DNA of 62,934 nt from Alcaligenaceae bacterium (GCA_012839585.1 DUNB01000069.1:1-62934), one strand, 5' to 3'. Shown: positions 19,687 through 29,597, counted from the first letter of the stretch. Numbers and translations: made by a program. Notes: generated by a model from the sequence alone, not told the origin.

Positions 19687-20475
19687 TTATTCAGCGAGTT
19701 TAGGAATAGCAGGTACGTTTTGTTCTGGACCCATGGCGGAGTAACCACCATCTACGGCGTAATCGGCTCCGGTCACAAAACTTGCGGCATCTGATAAGAG
19801 GAATGCGACCACTTCGCCCACTTCTTCAGGGTCACCCACACGACCTAACATGTGAAAGGGGGCAGCCACACGATCTGTTTTGGCGCGATCGCCACCGGTG
19901 ATTTCATCCATGACACGTGACCAGGTCCAACCAGGCGATACGGAGTTCACGCGGATATGATCAGCAGAGAAATCCATGGCTAGGCTGCGAGTTAGCTGCA
20001 AAATAGCTGCCTTGGATACGGGGTATAACCAGCGACCGGTTTGTGCAATCGAAGAGGAAATAGAAGTAAAGTTCACAATGGCACCGCCGTTTTGTTGCTT
20101 GATGAACGGACGTACGACCTTGCTCATTTCTACGGTGCTGACCACATTGATATTGAGGGCAGTGAGCCAGTCTTCGCGGCTGGAGTTCATGCCTTCATCT
20201 AAGTAGGAGCAGGCTAGGTTCACTAAGCCATCAACGCGACCGAAGTGATCCTGTACGGCCTGAGTCGCCGCGGCAATGCCTTGGTCATCGGTGATATCGA
20301 CTGGCCAGAAACGTGCCTTGCTTTGGTCCTTACCTACAGCGGCTTCACCACCTTTGGTATCAATATCAAACACAGCTACGCGGGCACCATAACCAAGCAG
20401 TACATCCACTACACCAGCGCCTATACGTGTGGCGCCACCGGTTACGATAATGACTTTATTGTTTAAGCCTTTCAT
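19687..20475 (-). CDS. SDR family oxidoreductase
   Basis: 262 aa; Rossmann TGGATRIGAG, YPVSKAAILQL, active-site Y-x3-K. Confidence 0.92.
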   Translation of the reverse strand: MKGLNNKVIIVTGGATRIGAGVVDVLLGYGARVAVFDIDTKGGEAAVGKDQSKARFWPVDITDDQGIAAATQAVQDHFGRVDGLVNLACSYLDEGMNSSREDWLTALNINVVSTVEMSKVVRPFIKQQNGGAIVNFTSISSSIAQTGRWLYPVSKAAILQLTRSLAMDFSADHIRVNSVSPGWTWSRVMDEITGGDRAKTDRVAAPFHMLGRVGDPEEVGEVVAFLLSDAASFVTGADYAVDGGYSAMGPEQNVPAIPKLAE

Positions 20476-20708
20476 GAGAAGCTCCTTTTTGATCTAGTAT
20501 GGTTCAGATAGTAGAGAGCTTGTTTTTGACGGTCTATCCAGTTTTCGCAACGCTTATCCACATAGCGCATATACTTGCTGTTTCTAGGGAAAACCCCCAT
20601 CAAAAACCTCCTAAAAAACAGGCGGCAAGGCATGTAACCGGTTGATAATCATGCGGTATTTTTACTTTATATTTGGATTTTTTAGTTCTGATGTAGTGAG
20701 TTTGCACA

Positions 20709-20739
20709 TAAAAAAACGCCTGCATAAGCAGGCGTTTTC
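20709..20739 (-). terminator. Rho-independent terminator downstream of TRAP operon
   Basis: Minus strand GAAAACGCCTGCTTATGCAGGCGTTTTTTT. Confidence 0.88.
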
Positions 20740-20759
20740 AAGCGAGTCTAAAGAATGAA

Positions 20760-21794
20760 TTATTCTTTGCTTAGTTCTTCGATTTGCGCGCGGTAAAACT
20801 CAAGAGCGGCTTTGCCGTCTACGTTTTTCTTTGCTGCCGCAGCGATCCAGTCGTTTTCAATAAAAGCGAGATCGGCTTTTAGTTTGTCTAGCTCAGCACC
20901 CTCTACGTGGTAGGTTTTTAAGCCGGCATCGGTAAGGGTTTTGATGGCTTTGACTTCGGACTGTTGCCATTTGTCGCCAAAGTCACGGGCGATATATTCG
21001 CCAGAGATTTTTTCGATGGCAGCACGGTCAGCTTCGCTGATGGACTTCCATTTGCGTTCGTTCATGAACATGTATTGGCTGGATTTGCCAAAACCACCGG
21101 GTACAGCTACAGCGCTTTTGATGAGTTTGTCTAGCTTAAAGTTTTCCATTTGATCGTATTGGAAATACAAACCATCAATCACACCGCGAGAAAGCATTTC
21201 ATAGCTTTCGGAGGCGGGAGCGTTAACGGTCACACTGCCCATGGCTTTACCGATGCTATCAAACAGTGGGCTAGGCGAACGTAGCTTAAGACCGTCTAAA
21301 TCGCTGATGCTTTTAATTTCATCTTTATTTGTGAAAATGACCGTAGCGGGACTGGTCCACACACCCATTAATTTCACACCACGATGCTCATCGGCATCCA
21401 TCATGAATTTTTCATAGGTGCGCCAGTAAGCCACCGAGTTAACCCCACCGTCTTCGGTAGTGAAAGGCAACTCTGCGAACTCGATAAGAGGAAAGCGTGT
21501 GGCCGTGTAGCTGTGTACGGACATGCCCATGTCGGCCACACCGTTACGTACTAAGTCTAAGTGAGCCTGGGGCTTACCGAGTGGGTTAGTAAACTCGACT
21601 TTAACGCGACCTTCGGTGACTTCGCTTACCTTAGCAGCCCAGGGCTCGAGCATTTCTTTGACGATGTAATGCGCTGGGGGTAACCAGTTGGAAAAGCGTA
21701 AGACGGTGTCCGCGGCCTGAGCACTGCTGATGGGGGCGATGGCGGCGGCTAAACCTAGACCAAGTGTGGCCCCTAAGCGTTTGATTAGTTTCAT
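20760..21794 (-). CDS. dctP: TRAP transporter substrate-binding protein, DctP family (second system)
   Basis: 344 aa with signal peptide; DLDGLKLRSPSPLFDSIGKAMGSVTVNAPASESYEMLSRGVIDG. Confidence 0.92.
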   Translation of the reverse strand: MKLIKRLGATLGLGLAAAIAPISSAQAADTVLRFSNWLPPAHYIVKEMLEPWAAKVSEVTEGRVKVEFTNPLGKPQAHLDLVRNGVADMGMSVHSYTATRFPLIEFAELPFTTEDGGVNSVAYWRTYEKFMMDADEHRGVKLMGVWTSPATVIFTNKDEIKSISDLDGLKLRSPSPLFDSIGKAMGSVTVNAPASESYEMLSRGVIDGLYFQYDQMENFKLDKLIKSAVAVPGGFGKSSQYMFMNERKWKSISEADRAAIEKISGEYIARDFGDKWQQSEVKAIKTLTDAGLKTYHVEGAELDKLKADLAFIENDWIAAAAKKNVDGKAALEFYRAQIEELSKE

Positions 21795-21839
21795 TTGTCT
21801 GCTCCTACATTTATGGGTAATTTTACTAATTAGAAATGA

Positions 21840-23129
21840 CTACATACTGTTGGGAATCACGAGGGCAATCCAAGGCACTAAAACCAAGATCGCCAAGCGA
21901 ATAATGTCGGTGATCACAAAGGGACTGACCCCGTAAATGACCGTACGTAAAGGAATATCCGGCATGACGTTTTTAATCATGAAGATATTGAGCCCTAATG
22001 GTGGTGTAATGAGGCTAATTTCAGCGGCCACCACCACAACAATGCCGAACCAAACCAGATCAAAACCCAAGGACATCACAATAGGGTAAAAGATGGGTAC
22101 GGTGAGCATCACCATGGACATGGTTTCTAAAAAGCAGCCCAACACTAAATAAATCAGGCAGATCATGAAGATCACCATGATGGGGGACATTTCCAACCCA
22201 TTGATGAATTCAAGTAACTGCTGAGGCAGTCCAGCTATCGTTAAAAAGTTGGTGAAAATAAGCGCACCAATGACGAGGGCGAACATAATCGCGGTGGTTT
22301 GAGCCGCCTCTACAAGAACGGTTAGGTACAGTTTGGGCTGCCAACCACGGCGTTTCAAAGTGATTAAAAAAGTACAGAAAGCACCAATACCGGCGGCTTC
22401 GGTGGGGGTAAAAACCCCGCCATAAATACCACCCATGATCACGACAAAGAGCAAGGTAATGGCGAAAACACCTTTAGTGGCGTGCAAACGCTGTGTCCAT
22501 GAGCTTTTTGCACCGGGTCGGCCGAGTTTGGGATTGATGGTGGTTAACAGTAATACCGTTAGCAAATACATCACTATGGCAATAAAACCAGGTAAAAATC
22601 CCGCGGCAAATAATTTACCGATATCGGTTTCGGTCAAAATACCGTAGACCACCATGATGATGCTGGGGGGAATCAGAATCCCCAACGTACCCCCGGCGGC
22701 AATACTGCCGGTGGCCAAGCTATCAGCATAGTTGTATTTGCGCATATTCGGCATGGCGACACGGCTCATGGCGGCGGTGGTGGCCATGCTGGAGCCAGAC
22801 AGCGCACTAAAGGCGCCACAAGCCAGGATGGTGGCCATGGCTAAGCCACCACGCAGATGGCCAATAAAGGCATTGGCGGCAGTATAGAGATCGCGAGACA
22901 GGCCAGAGGCATTGACCAGGTTACCCATCAAAATAAAGAGGGGTAGTACCGTAAAGCTATAGCTCATGCCGGTATCAAAGGCGGTTTGAGCGGCCATGGT
23001 ATAGGCGGCTTCGATGCCTGTGTAGTAACTGAAGCCTATGGTGCCAACGAGCAGCATGCCCCAAGCAATAGGTAAGCCTACAAATAGGCTGAACATTAAA
23101 ACGGCTAAGCCCAGTAAAGAAACTAACAT
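21840..23129 (-). CDS. dctM: TRAP transporter large permease, DctM family (second system)
   Basis: 429 aa; SGSSMATTAAMSRVAMPNMRKYNY, LIPPSIIMVVYGIL. Confidence 0.93.
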   Translation of the reverse strand: MLVSLLGLAVLMFSLFVGLPIAWGMLLVGTIGFSYYTGIEAAYTMAAQTAFDTGMSYSFTVLPLFILMGNLVNASGLSRDLYTAANAFIGHLRGGLAMATILACGAFSALSGSSMATTAAMSRVAMPNMRKYNYADSLATGSIAAGGTLGILIPPSIIMVVYGILTETDIGKLFAAGFLPGFIAIVMYLLTVLLLTTINPKLGRPGAKSSWTQRLHATKGVFAITLLFVVIMGGIYGGVFTPTEAAGIGAFCTFLITLKRRGWQPKLYLTVLVEAAQTTAIMFALVIGALIFTNFLTIAGLPQQLLEFINGLEMSPIMVIFMICLIYLVLGCFLETMSMVMLTVPIFYPIVMSLGFDLVWFGIVVVVAAEISLITPPLGLNIFMIKNVMPDIPLRTVIYGVSPFVITDIIRLAILVLVPWIALVIPNSM

Positions 23130-23150
23130 AGTGTAAAAAACCTCGATGGC

Positions 23151-23660
23151 TTAGGACTGGCTAGGTGATACAAACAGGTGCATGAGGGCCGCGATGGCTG
23201 ACATGGCTGTGAAAATGGCGATGCCAAAGGCAAAGGGGGCAATAGGTAACTGTAAGGCGTTACTCATATCACCATAATCCGCGAGCTGCAGGCCATGTCG
23301 CCATAAGAAATAGCTGAGAATGGCTAAACCGGTGGCGGAAATCAGTGAGAGCATTTTTTGTTGGATGGTGCGAAAAATAGGCCTCATCCATGCGTCTAAA
23401 ACCGTAACGGTGAGATGTTGTTTATGCCACGTTACACGTGGCAATGCCGCAAAAACCAATATGCCTAATAACAGCTCGTTGCTTTCGTAGGCGCCATGTA
23501 AAGGCGAATGAAACACATAACGTCCCACCACATCGATGGTGGTGATACAGGTCATTAGCACCAGTAATACGACGCATAGCGCATCTAAAACGGTTTCCAA
23601 CGCACGTACCAGTCCGCTTTGGCTGCGAACTAACTGCATACCGGGTAAATCGTTGTCCAT
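23151..23660 (-). CDS. dctQ: TRAP transporter small permease, DctQ family
   Basis: 169 aa, TM segments, position in dctQMP order. Confidence 0.87.
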   Translation of the reverse strand: MDNDLPGMQLVRSQSGLVRALETVLDALCVVLLVLMTCITTIDVVGRYVFHSPLHGAYESNELLLGILVFAALPRVTWHKQHLTVTVLDAWMRPIFRTIQQKMLSLISATGLAILSYFLWRHGLQLADYGDMSNALQLPIAPFAFGIAIFTAMSAIAALMHLFVSPSQS

Positions 23661-23702
23661 GTTGTCTCCGTCTAGGACTGATCGTTATCATTGTTGGATA
23701 AG

Positions 23703-23730
23703 AAAGGACGCCGATTAGAACGTCCTTTTT
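23703..23730. promoter_or_regulatory. leader hairpin upstream of dctQ
   Basis: AAAGGACG-CCGATTAGAA-CGTCCTTT inverted repeat between promoter-like motif and dctQ. Confidence 0.5.
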
Positions 23731-23746
23731 AGTAAGTAGCTATCAG

Positions 23747-23761
23747 ACTAAATAGTTTACT
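23747..23761 (-). promoter_or_regulatory. candidate shared operator motif upstream of dctQMP (AGTAAACTATTTAGT, minus strand)
   Basis: Resembles motifs at 30601-30635 and 38331-38362. Confidence 0.4.
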
Positions 23762-23803
23762 TGTTAATAGATTCAAGGAAATAGAAAATAACCCTTATCA
23801 AGA

Positions 23804-24532
23804 TTACATCGTGATAGCGCTCACACTGGCTCCGCCGCAGACATACAGTGTTTGGCCTGTGACAAAGCTGTTTTCTGGCGCACAGAAAAAGGCCACTGCA
23901 CGGGTGATGTCATCGACTCGACCGAGGCGTTTAACGGGAATGTTGGCAGCCAATTGCTTTTCACGTTCGCTGCCAGCATCGATGACGTCGTAAAACATGG
24001 GGGTTTGAATGGGGCCAGGGGCCACGACGTTAACGGTAATGCCCTGACCAGCCAGTTCTAGCGCCCAGGTACGTGCCATACCGATCATGCCGGCTTTGGT
24101 GGCAGAGTAAGCGGAACGGGTTTGCAAGCCTAAGGCGCCACGTGAAGACATAAAGACCACACGACCAAATTGCTTTTCACGCATGGAAGGCAGGATGGCT
24201 TGCATGATTTGAATGGCAGAGCCAAGGTGGATTTGCGTGAGGCCTTGGAGCTCGCTGAGCTTGACGTCCTCGAGTAGGTTTGGCCAAATCACACCGGCGT
24301 TATGCACAAAGTGTGTGACTTCGTATTTGGCAGCGATGTCCGCTGCTGCTTTAGCCGTCGCGGCTTCGTCTAGTAGATCGACTTGTACTTGTACCAAGCG
24401 TTCGTGATCCCAGTCCAAGGTTTTACGAGCCATGGAAATCACGGTGTAACCTTGTTCAATATAGTGTTTGCACAGGTCGGCACCAATACCAGCGCTGCCG
24501 CCGGTCACAATAACGGTATAAGAAGTGGACAT
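23804..24532 (-). CDS. SDR family oxidoreductase
   Basis: 242 aa; VTGGSAGIGADL, YSATKAGMIGMARTWALELA. Confidence 0.92.
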   Translation of the reverse strand: MSTSYTVIVTGGSAGIGADLCKHYIEQGYTVISMARKTLDWDHERLVQVQVDLLDEAATAKAAADIAAKYEVTHFVHNAGVIWPNLLEDVKLSELQGLTQIHLGSAIQIMQAILPSMREKQFGRVVFMSSRGALGLQTRSAYSATKAGMIGMARTWALELAGQGITVNVVAPGPIQTPMFYDVIDAGSEREKQLAANIPVKRLGRVDDITRAVAFFCAPENSFVTGQTLYVCGGASVSAITM

Positions 24533-24549
24533 AAATAGATCCTTGGCTT

Positions 24550-24951
24550 TTAGAAGTTGTTTGGGGCGTAAGCGACTAAAACACCTACCCCTGCAGCATC
24601 TAGCTCTAGGGCGAGCTCAGTGCGATCGCCGGTTTGTAAGTCATCTTTGAGGTGGGCAATAGCAACGGGACCACAGTCTAGTTTGACAGTGGCAATACGC
24701 CAGGGGAGCTGTTCTTGGAAGTACGGCTCATTACTATGACGCAGCGTGGAGGAGGCCATCACGGTTGCCTGCTGAGGAACCGCTTGCCAGGGTAGATCAT
24801 CGTGCAAGCAGTTCGAACACACGTCACGAGGCGGGTATTGCACTGTCTGACAAGCAGAACACACTTGCAGCGCAAATGTGTTGTTTTCTGCGGCGGTAGT
24901 TAAGCCCGCTGCTGCAGCACTACGTGTGCTGGGAGGTAGGGGGGTACTCAT
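24550..24951 (-). CDS. Zn-ribbon / OB-fold (DUF35) acyl-CoA-associated protein
   Basis: C-x2-C...C-x2-C (CSACQTVQYPPRDVCSNCLHD); overlaps thiolase gene. Confidence 0.88.
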   Translation of the reverse strand: MSTPLPPSTRSAAAAGLTTAAENNTFALQVCSACQTVQYPPRDVCSNCLHDDLPWQAVPQQATVMASSTLRHSNEPYFQEQLPWRIATVKLDCGPVAIAHLKDDLQTGDRTELALELDAAGVGVLVAYAPNNF

Positions 24952-26120
24952 GCTTGACCTCGCTTTAAAATGGCAGCGGCAGTACAGATGCCTCGATCAT
25001 AGTTAATCATGCCAAATCCAGAGACCATTCCAACTGTGGCACCTTCGACTTGGGTGTCTGCTGCGGTGTGGGTGAGCTGGCGTAAGGCTTGTACCAAACC
25101 TAGATAGCCCCCTGCGGCACCAGCCTGACCGACCGAAAGTTGACCACCGGAAGTGTTAAAGGGAAAGCTGCCGTCTATGGTGAAGCTGTTATCACGAATA
25201 AACTGAGGGCCTTCGCCTTTGGCACAAAAACCGAGGTCTTCGAATTGCAGTACATTAATGACGGGGTAGTCGTCATAAGTTTCTAAAAAGTCGATGTCTG
25301 CTGCAGTCAACTGAGCCATGCCATAGAGCTCGTCAATATCCATTGCCCAACCACCACGGTATTGCACGGGGTCTTCGGGAAAGGCATTGTGTCGCTCGAT
25401 GGTGCCTAGGATTTCTACATAAGGCAGTTGTAGCTGTTCGGCTTGCTCGCGACGCATGACCAAGTAGCCTTCGGCCCCAGCACAAGGCATGACGCAATCA
25501 AATAAATGGATGGGATCCGCAATAGGGCGTGCCTCCAGATATTGCTCTAGACTTAATGGTTTTTTCATTAAGGCGTGAGGGTTGCGTAAGGCGTTATCAC
25601 GTTGGGCCACGCAGAGCTTACCGAAGTCTTCTCGGGTGGCTCCGTAGTGTTGCATATAGTAGTCGGTGAGCAGAGCAAAGCTGCCATTTGGACCGGCTGC
25701 ACCGTAAGGATAAACCGCGTCCTGAGAAAAACGAGAAAATCCACTGACGGTGTTTTTAAAGGATTCGCGCTGGTTGGTATCGCCGGCGATGCAGGCGACG
25801 ATAGAGGCATCGCCACATTGCACAGCACGCGCCGCACGTCGCATGGCCACGACGCCGCTGGCCCCACCCATAGGGATGTGGTCCAGCCAGCGGGGGCTCA
25901 TTTGAAAGTGCTGCATCAAACCCACAGCGGTATCGCTACCTAGCGTAAAGCTAGATACACACACACCATCAACATCGTCTTTTTTTAGGCCACTTTGGGC
26001 AATCAGTGTTTTGAGGGCGGTGCCCAGCCAACGGTGCGCACTGTGCTCAGAAAAGCGCTCGTAGGGAATGGTGACAGGGCAAACCAACACCACATCAGTA
26101 TATGGAGTGCGCTGAGTCAT
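24948..26120 (-). CDS. thiolase family protein (SCP2/non-decarboxylating type)
   Basis: 390 aa; GASGVVAMRRAARAVQCGDASIVACIAGD, NTSGGQLSVGQAGAAGGYLGLVQALRQL. Confidence 0.88.
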   Translation of the reverse strand: MTQRTPYTDVVLVCPVTIPYERFSEHSAHRWLGTALKTLIAQSGLKKDDVDGVCVSSFTLGSDTAVGLMQHFQMSPRWLDHIPMGGASGVVAMRRAARAVQCGDASIVACIAGDTNQRESFKNTVSGFSRFSQDAVYPYGAAGPNGSFALLTDYYMQHYGATREDFGKLCVAQRDNALRNPHALMKKPLSLEQYLEARPIADPIHLFDCVMPCAGAEGYLVMRREQAEQLQLPYVEILGTIERHNAFPEDPVQYRGGWAMDIDELYGMAQLTAADIDFLETYDDYPVINVLQFEDLGFCAKGEGPQFIRDNSFTIDGSFPFNTSGGQLSVGQAGAAGGYLGLVQALRQLTHTAADTQVEGATVGMVSGFGMINYDRGICTAAAILKRGQA

Positions 26121-27748
26121 TAAATTTCCTGACGCTTTTTAAGATGGTTGGTATCTACGCATTCAGGGTGCTCAAGAAGTTCCAAAGCCAGTTTTTTGAG
26201 CTCACCACGTTGAATTTTATTGGTGGAGGTTAACGGTAAGGCGTCTACAAAGACCACATAACCGGGTACCTTAAAGTAGGCCAGTTGGCTCAGACCCCAC
26301 TCAACGATTTCGGTGGCCAGCTTTTGTTTGGCTTCTAGGTTATCTAAGGGTTTGTTAGGCACAATTAAGGCCATGACCTCGTCACCGCGTATATCGTCTG
26401 GCACAGCAGCAACGGCAATGGAGCGAATCGCTGCGTTTTGCTGCATGGCATTTTCGACCTCAACCGCAGCAATGTTCTCACCACTGCGACGGATTACGTT
26501 GCGTTTGCGATCAATAAAGTGCAAATACCCGTTCTCATCGCGTCTGACGATATCACCAGTGTGGAACCAGCCGTCAGCCCAGGCTTCGTCAGTGGCCGCT
26601 TGGTCTTTCCAGTAGCCAGAGAAAAAGCCGCGACGTGGGTCAGCGCCCGAATGTCGTACCAGCAGTTCGCCATTCGTGCCGTTAGGAACGGGGTTGCCCT
26701 GGTCATCGACCAATAGCACCTCTACCTGATCGGATTCTTTACCAAAGCAATTTGTACCGATGTAGCGGGGCTCTTCGTTGGCAATAATACAGGCTGCGGC
26801 ACCGGTTTCGGTCATGGCCCAGGCCTCTAGGAGCGGGAAGCCAAAGCGTTCTTCGAAGGGCTGATGCAAGGAACCATCGACGCCCGCGCCAAAACCAAAA
26901 CGTACCTCATGGTTTTTGTCGCTTTCGGTCATTTCGAGTTTCATCAAAATCGCCGGCATAACACCTAGGTAGTGCACCACAGTGGCTTGCGATTTGCGTA
27001 CGGATTCCCACCAGGTTCTGGGGTGGAAACGATCCAGTACGATCAAGCAACCACCTGTTTTGATCATGGCCATGGTTGAAGTGGCCAAGGCATTCATGTG
27101 GAACAGAGGTAGCGGGGTCAACATGCGCTCGCGACCTTTATGCAGAGTGGCTAGGCCCCCTACATCGGCATACCATTCACCCGACAGGTGAAAATAGGCG
27201 TTGGAAAGCATGCAACCTTTGGGGCGACCGGTGGTGCCTGAGGTGTACATCAATGCACACTCACTTTCCATGGTGATGGGTTGCCCTGCTTGAGGTGCGG
27301 GAATAAGGGCGGCAGGAGGCGTTTGATCAGGAGTGATCAGACCCATTTCCTGACCGGCTTTGGCTGCCGCCTCGCCCAAATCCGCATGACGGTTCGGGGT
27401 GGCAATAGCCAAAATCATTTCAGAGTGACCAATCAGGTACTCGAGCTCGGCGCTACGTAAGTCCGGATTAATAGGCACAATGGATGTACCCAGTTTGTTC
27501 AGAGCGAGCCAATGGAAAATAAAAGCAGGGCGGTTCTCGAGCAAGATGCCGACTCGGTGCCCATGTCCATAGCCCGCTTGGGCGTATTGCTCTGTAAGAC
27601 GATCCACTTCGGCAAGCGCAGTTGTGTAGCTAATGCTACCGGCGTCTATACCGTAGATATCAGCGGTCTCTTGGAGGACCATCATAAAGTCGTGGTCAGG
27701 CCACTGCTGTGCGCTTTGTTTAAACGCGGTGTAAATCGTGTGTCCCAT
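26120..27748 (-). CDS. ATP-dependent acyl-CoA synthetase (class I adenylate-forming)
   Basis: 542 aa; CALMYTSGTTGRPKGCMLSN, DGWFHTGDIVRRDENGYLHFIDRKRNVIRRSGENIAAVEVE. Confidence 0.94.
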   Translation of the reverse strand: MGHTIYTAFKQSAQQWPDHDFMMVLQETADIYGIDAGSISYTTALAEVDRLTEQYAQAGYGHGHRVGILLENRPAFIFHWLALNKLGTSIVPINPDLRSAELEYLIGHSEMILAIATPNRHADLGEAAAKAGQEMGLITPDQTPPAALIPAPQAGQPITMESECALMYTSGTTGRPKGCMLSNAYFHLSGEWYADVGGLATLHKGRERMLTPLPLFHMNALATSTMAMIKTGGCLIVLDRFHPRTWWESVRKSQATVVHYLGVMPAILMKLEMTESDKNHEVRFGFGAGVDGSLHQPFEERFGFPLLEAWAMTETGAAACIIANEEPRYIGTNCFGKESDQVEVLLVDDQGNPVPNGTNGELLVRHSGADPRRGFFSGYWKDQAATDEAWADGWFHTGDIVRRDENGYLHFIDRKRNVIRRSGENIAAVEVENAMQQNAAIRSIAVAAVPDDIRGDEVMALIVPNKPLDNLEAKQKLATEIVEWGLSQLAYFKVPGYVVFVDALPLTSTNKIQRGELKKLALELLEHPECVDTNHLKKRQEI

Positions 27749-27757
27749 CGGGATCTC

Positions 27758-28240
27758 CTACATAAACAACTGGATATTGCCAAATGGCGCGTCGCAATTT
27801 AGCAAGTCAACGCGTTTTAAGCGCATGCGTAGCTGACCGTTATCGTTGACGATATGGTGTGTAGCCCAACCTACATACATGGTTTGCTCGTCACCACGGG
27901 TTTCCGTGTAGTGAAAGGCGGTGCGTACCTGATGTTCGTCTGCAGTAGCATCAAAATCGACGACGCGAGGCTGCTGTAAAAGGTGGTGGCTACGGCTTTT
28001 GGGCTGTTGAGAGAAGGTGCGCTGGCCGGCCAAACGTTCAATGCGAACCTTAAGCAGCAGCTTGTCTTCGTACATTAACGAAGCATGTAGCACTGGGTCG
28101 GTTTGACCATGCGCCAAAGGCATCCAGTAGTAGGCATCTTCGGTAAATAGGTCTAACCACTCTTCGAAGCGTTGTTCATCCAGGAGGTCGGCTTCGTGAT
28201 AAACAAAATCAATTAAATCTTGGGCTGTGAGTTGTGCCAT
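27758..28240 (-). CDS. aromatic-ring-hydroxylating dioxygenase beta subunit
   Basis: 160 aa; DLIDFVYHEADLLDEQRFEEWLDLFTEDAYYWMP. Confidence 0.93.
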   Translation of the reverse strand: MAQLTAQDLIDFVYHEADLLDEQRFEEWLDLFTEDAYYWMPLAHGQTDPVLHASLMYEDKLLLKVRIERLAGQRTFSQQPKSRSHHLLQQPRVVDFDATADEHQVRTAFHYTETRGDEQTMYVGWATHHIVNDNGQLRMRLKRVDLLNCDAPFGNIQLFM

Positions 28241-28273
28241 GGGAAAATCCTTTATATCAATGATCCAGAGGGA

Positions 28274-29587
28274 TTAGGCGTCAACGCCCATGTATTTCAA
28301 CCATGCTCGGAACTGCGCGCGCATTTGCATTTCGCTGGTGCCATTCACGACCACATTTTTTTGATCTTTTTCAGCGGGATCGTAGAGGCGACCAACGTTC
28401 ATCCAATCGAGGCCTCGGCTCTTGAGTGCTTGTTGAGCACGTTCATACATTTCCAAGTCATCATGACCGACCACAGAGGTTGGCGCATTGATGAGTCTGT
28501 TGTACATGAGAGTGCGCTCTAAGAGCTTGTCTGGTGCGCCAACGAGACGGAAAGTCCAGGATTCAACCAGAGTTTTATCGGCAGCAATGGGCTTAAAAAC
28601 ACGTAAGGTTTGAATAGGCCCTTTGATCATGATGTTAGGGAAGTAAACGGTGTTATGACGTACATCACCTAAGATTTCTTTGGCGCGATCTTCGCCGTAG
28701 GCGGCAACCATCTGATCCCAATAGCCATCAATATCAGAGTATTCTGCGTGGATGGAATCGGAGACACCAGTATGACCGTGGCCATTTTCCCAGACTCGAA
28801 TCCCCATGTTTTCATAGAACTCGTAAGGAGACATAAAAGGAGCGAATAGCTCTACTGCCATGGGTTTGGGTGTGCCTTCGGGGGCGTCTTCCCAGACCTT
28901 AATGGCCGTTCCGGCGGAGGATTCGTGCGCCACCATGGGGTGACAGGTGTCGGTTTGGTTGTCCACCAACATTTTCCAGTTACAGTTATGCATATAACGC
29001 ATAACACCGCCGGCAATTTCTAGTTTGCCTTCGGGAGAGCGGTCGGTCATGTTGTCGATGGTGGAAAGAGACTCACCAAAGAAGTCCTCAAAGCTTTCGC
29101 CTTCGGGGCTGAGTCGGCAGAACACAAAGTCACGATAGACCTCAACGTTTTCGACTGGAGCCATGCCTTGACTGGCTTCGGAGCACTCAAAACCGGTGTC
29201 CTCGTAGCCCTTTTTAAGAGGGATTGCTAACAAGCGTCCATCGGTACGGAAGGTCCAGGCGTGGTAGGGACAACGAAAAAACTTCCCAGTGTTGCCACAC
29301 GACTCGCCGGCGACTTTGACGCCTTTGTGCGGGCAACGGTTGTAAAGCACTTTGATGCTGTTATCGCTATGACGTACCATCACGACCTCTTCGGTCCCAA
29401 CGGTAGTGGTGTAGTAATCCCCTTTGTTTGGGATTTGGCTAGCATGCCCTACGTATACCCAGGTATTAGCAAATAGCTGTTCCATTTCAAGTTGAAACAG
29501 CTCCTGATCTATGTACAGATCTTTATGGATTTCGGTGTCGCGTACTAGCTGGCGTATAGCGCCCGGATTATTACGATATTGATTCAT
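28274..29587 (-). CDS. Rieske aromatic-ring-hydroxylating oxygenase alpha subunit
   Basis: Rieske C-x-H...C-x2-H (CPHKGVKVAGESCGNTGKFFRCPYHAW) and mononuclear Fe motif (DNQTDTCHPMVAHES); likely start ATG 29587. Confidence 0.94.
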   Translation of the reverse strand: MNQYRNNPGAIRQLVRDTEIHKDLYIDQELFQLEMEQLFANTWVYVGHASQIPNKGDYYTTTVGTEEVVMVRHSDNSIKVLYNRCPHKGVKVAGESCGNTGKFFRCPYHAWTFRTDGRLLAIPLKKGYEDTGFECSEASQGMAPVENVEVYRDFVFCRLSPEGESFEDFFGESLSTIDNMTDRSPEGKLEIAGGVMRYMHNCNWKMLVDNQTDTCHPMVAHESSAGTAIKVWEDAPEGTPKPMAVELFAPFMSPYEFYENMGIRVWENGHGHTGVSDSIHAEYSDIDGYWDQMVAAYGEDRAKEILGDVRHNTVYFPNIMIKGPIQTLRVFKPIAADKTLVESWTFRLVGAPDKLLERTLMYNRLINAPTSVVGHDDLEMYERAQQALKSRGLDWMNVGRLYDPAEKDQKNVVVNGTSEMQMRAQFRAWLKYMGVDA

Positions 29588-29597
29588 GGCAAGCCTC

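Noticed and set aside
20580-20700. Possible small RNA in the gap between the TRAP terminator and the SDR gene
   Set aside because: No convincing promoter-terminator pair or strong secondary structure seen by eye.
25602-25943. 113-aa plus-strand ORF antisense to thiolase
   Set aside because: Antisense to a well-supported thiolase; no independent evidence.
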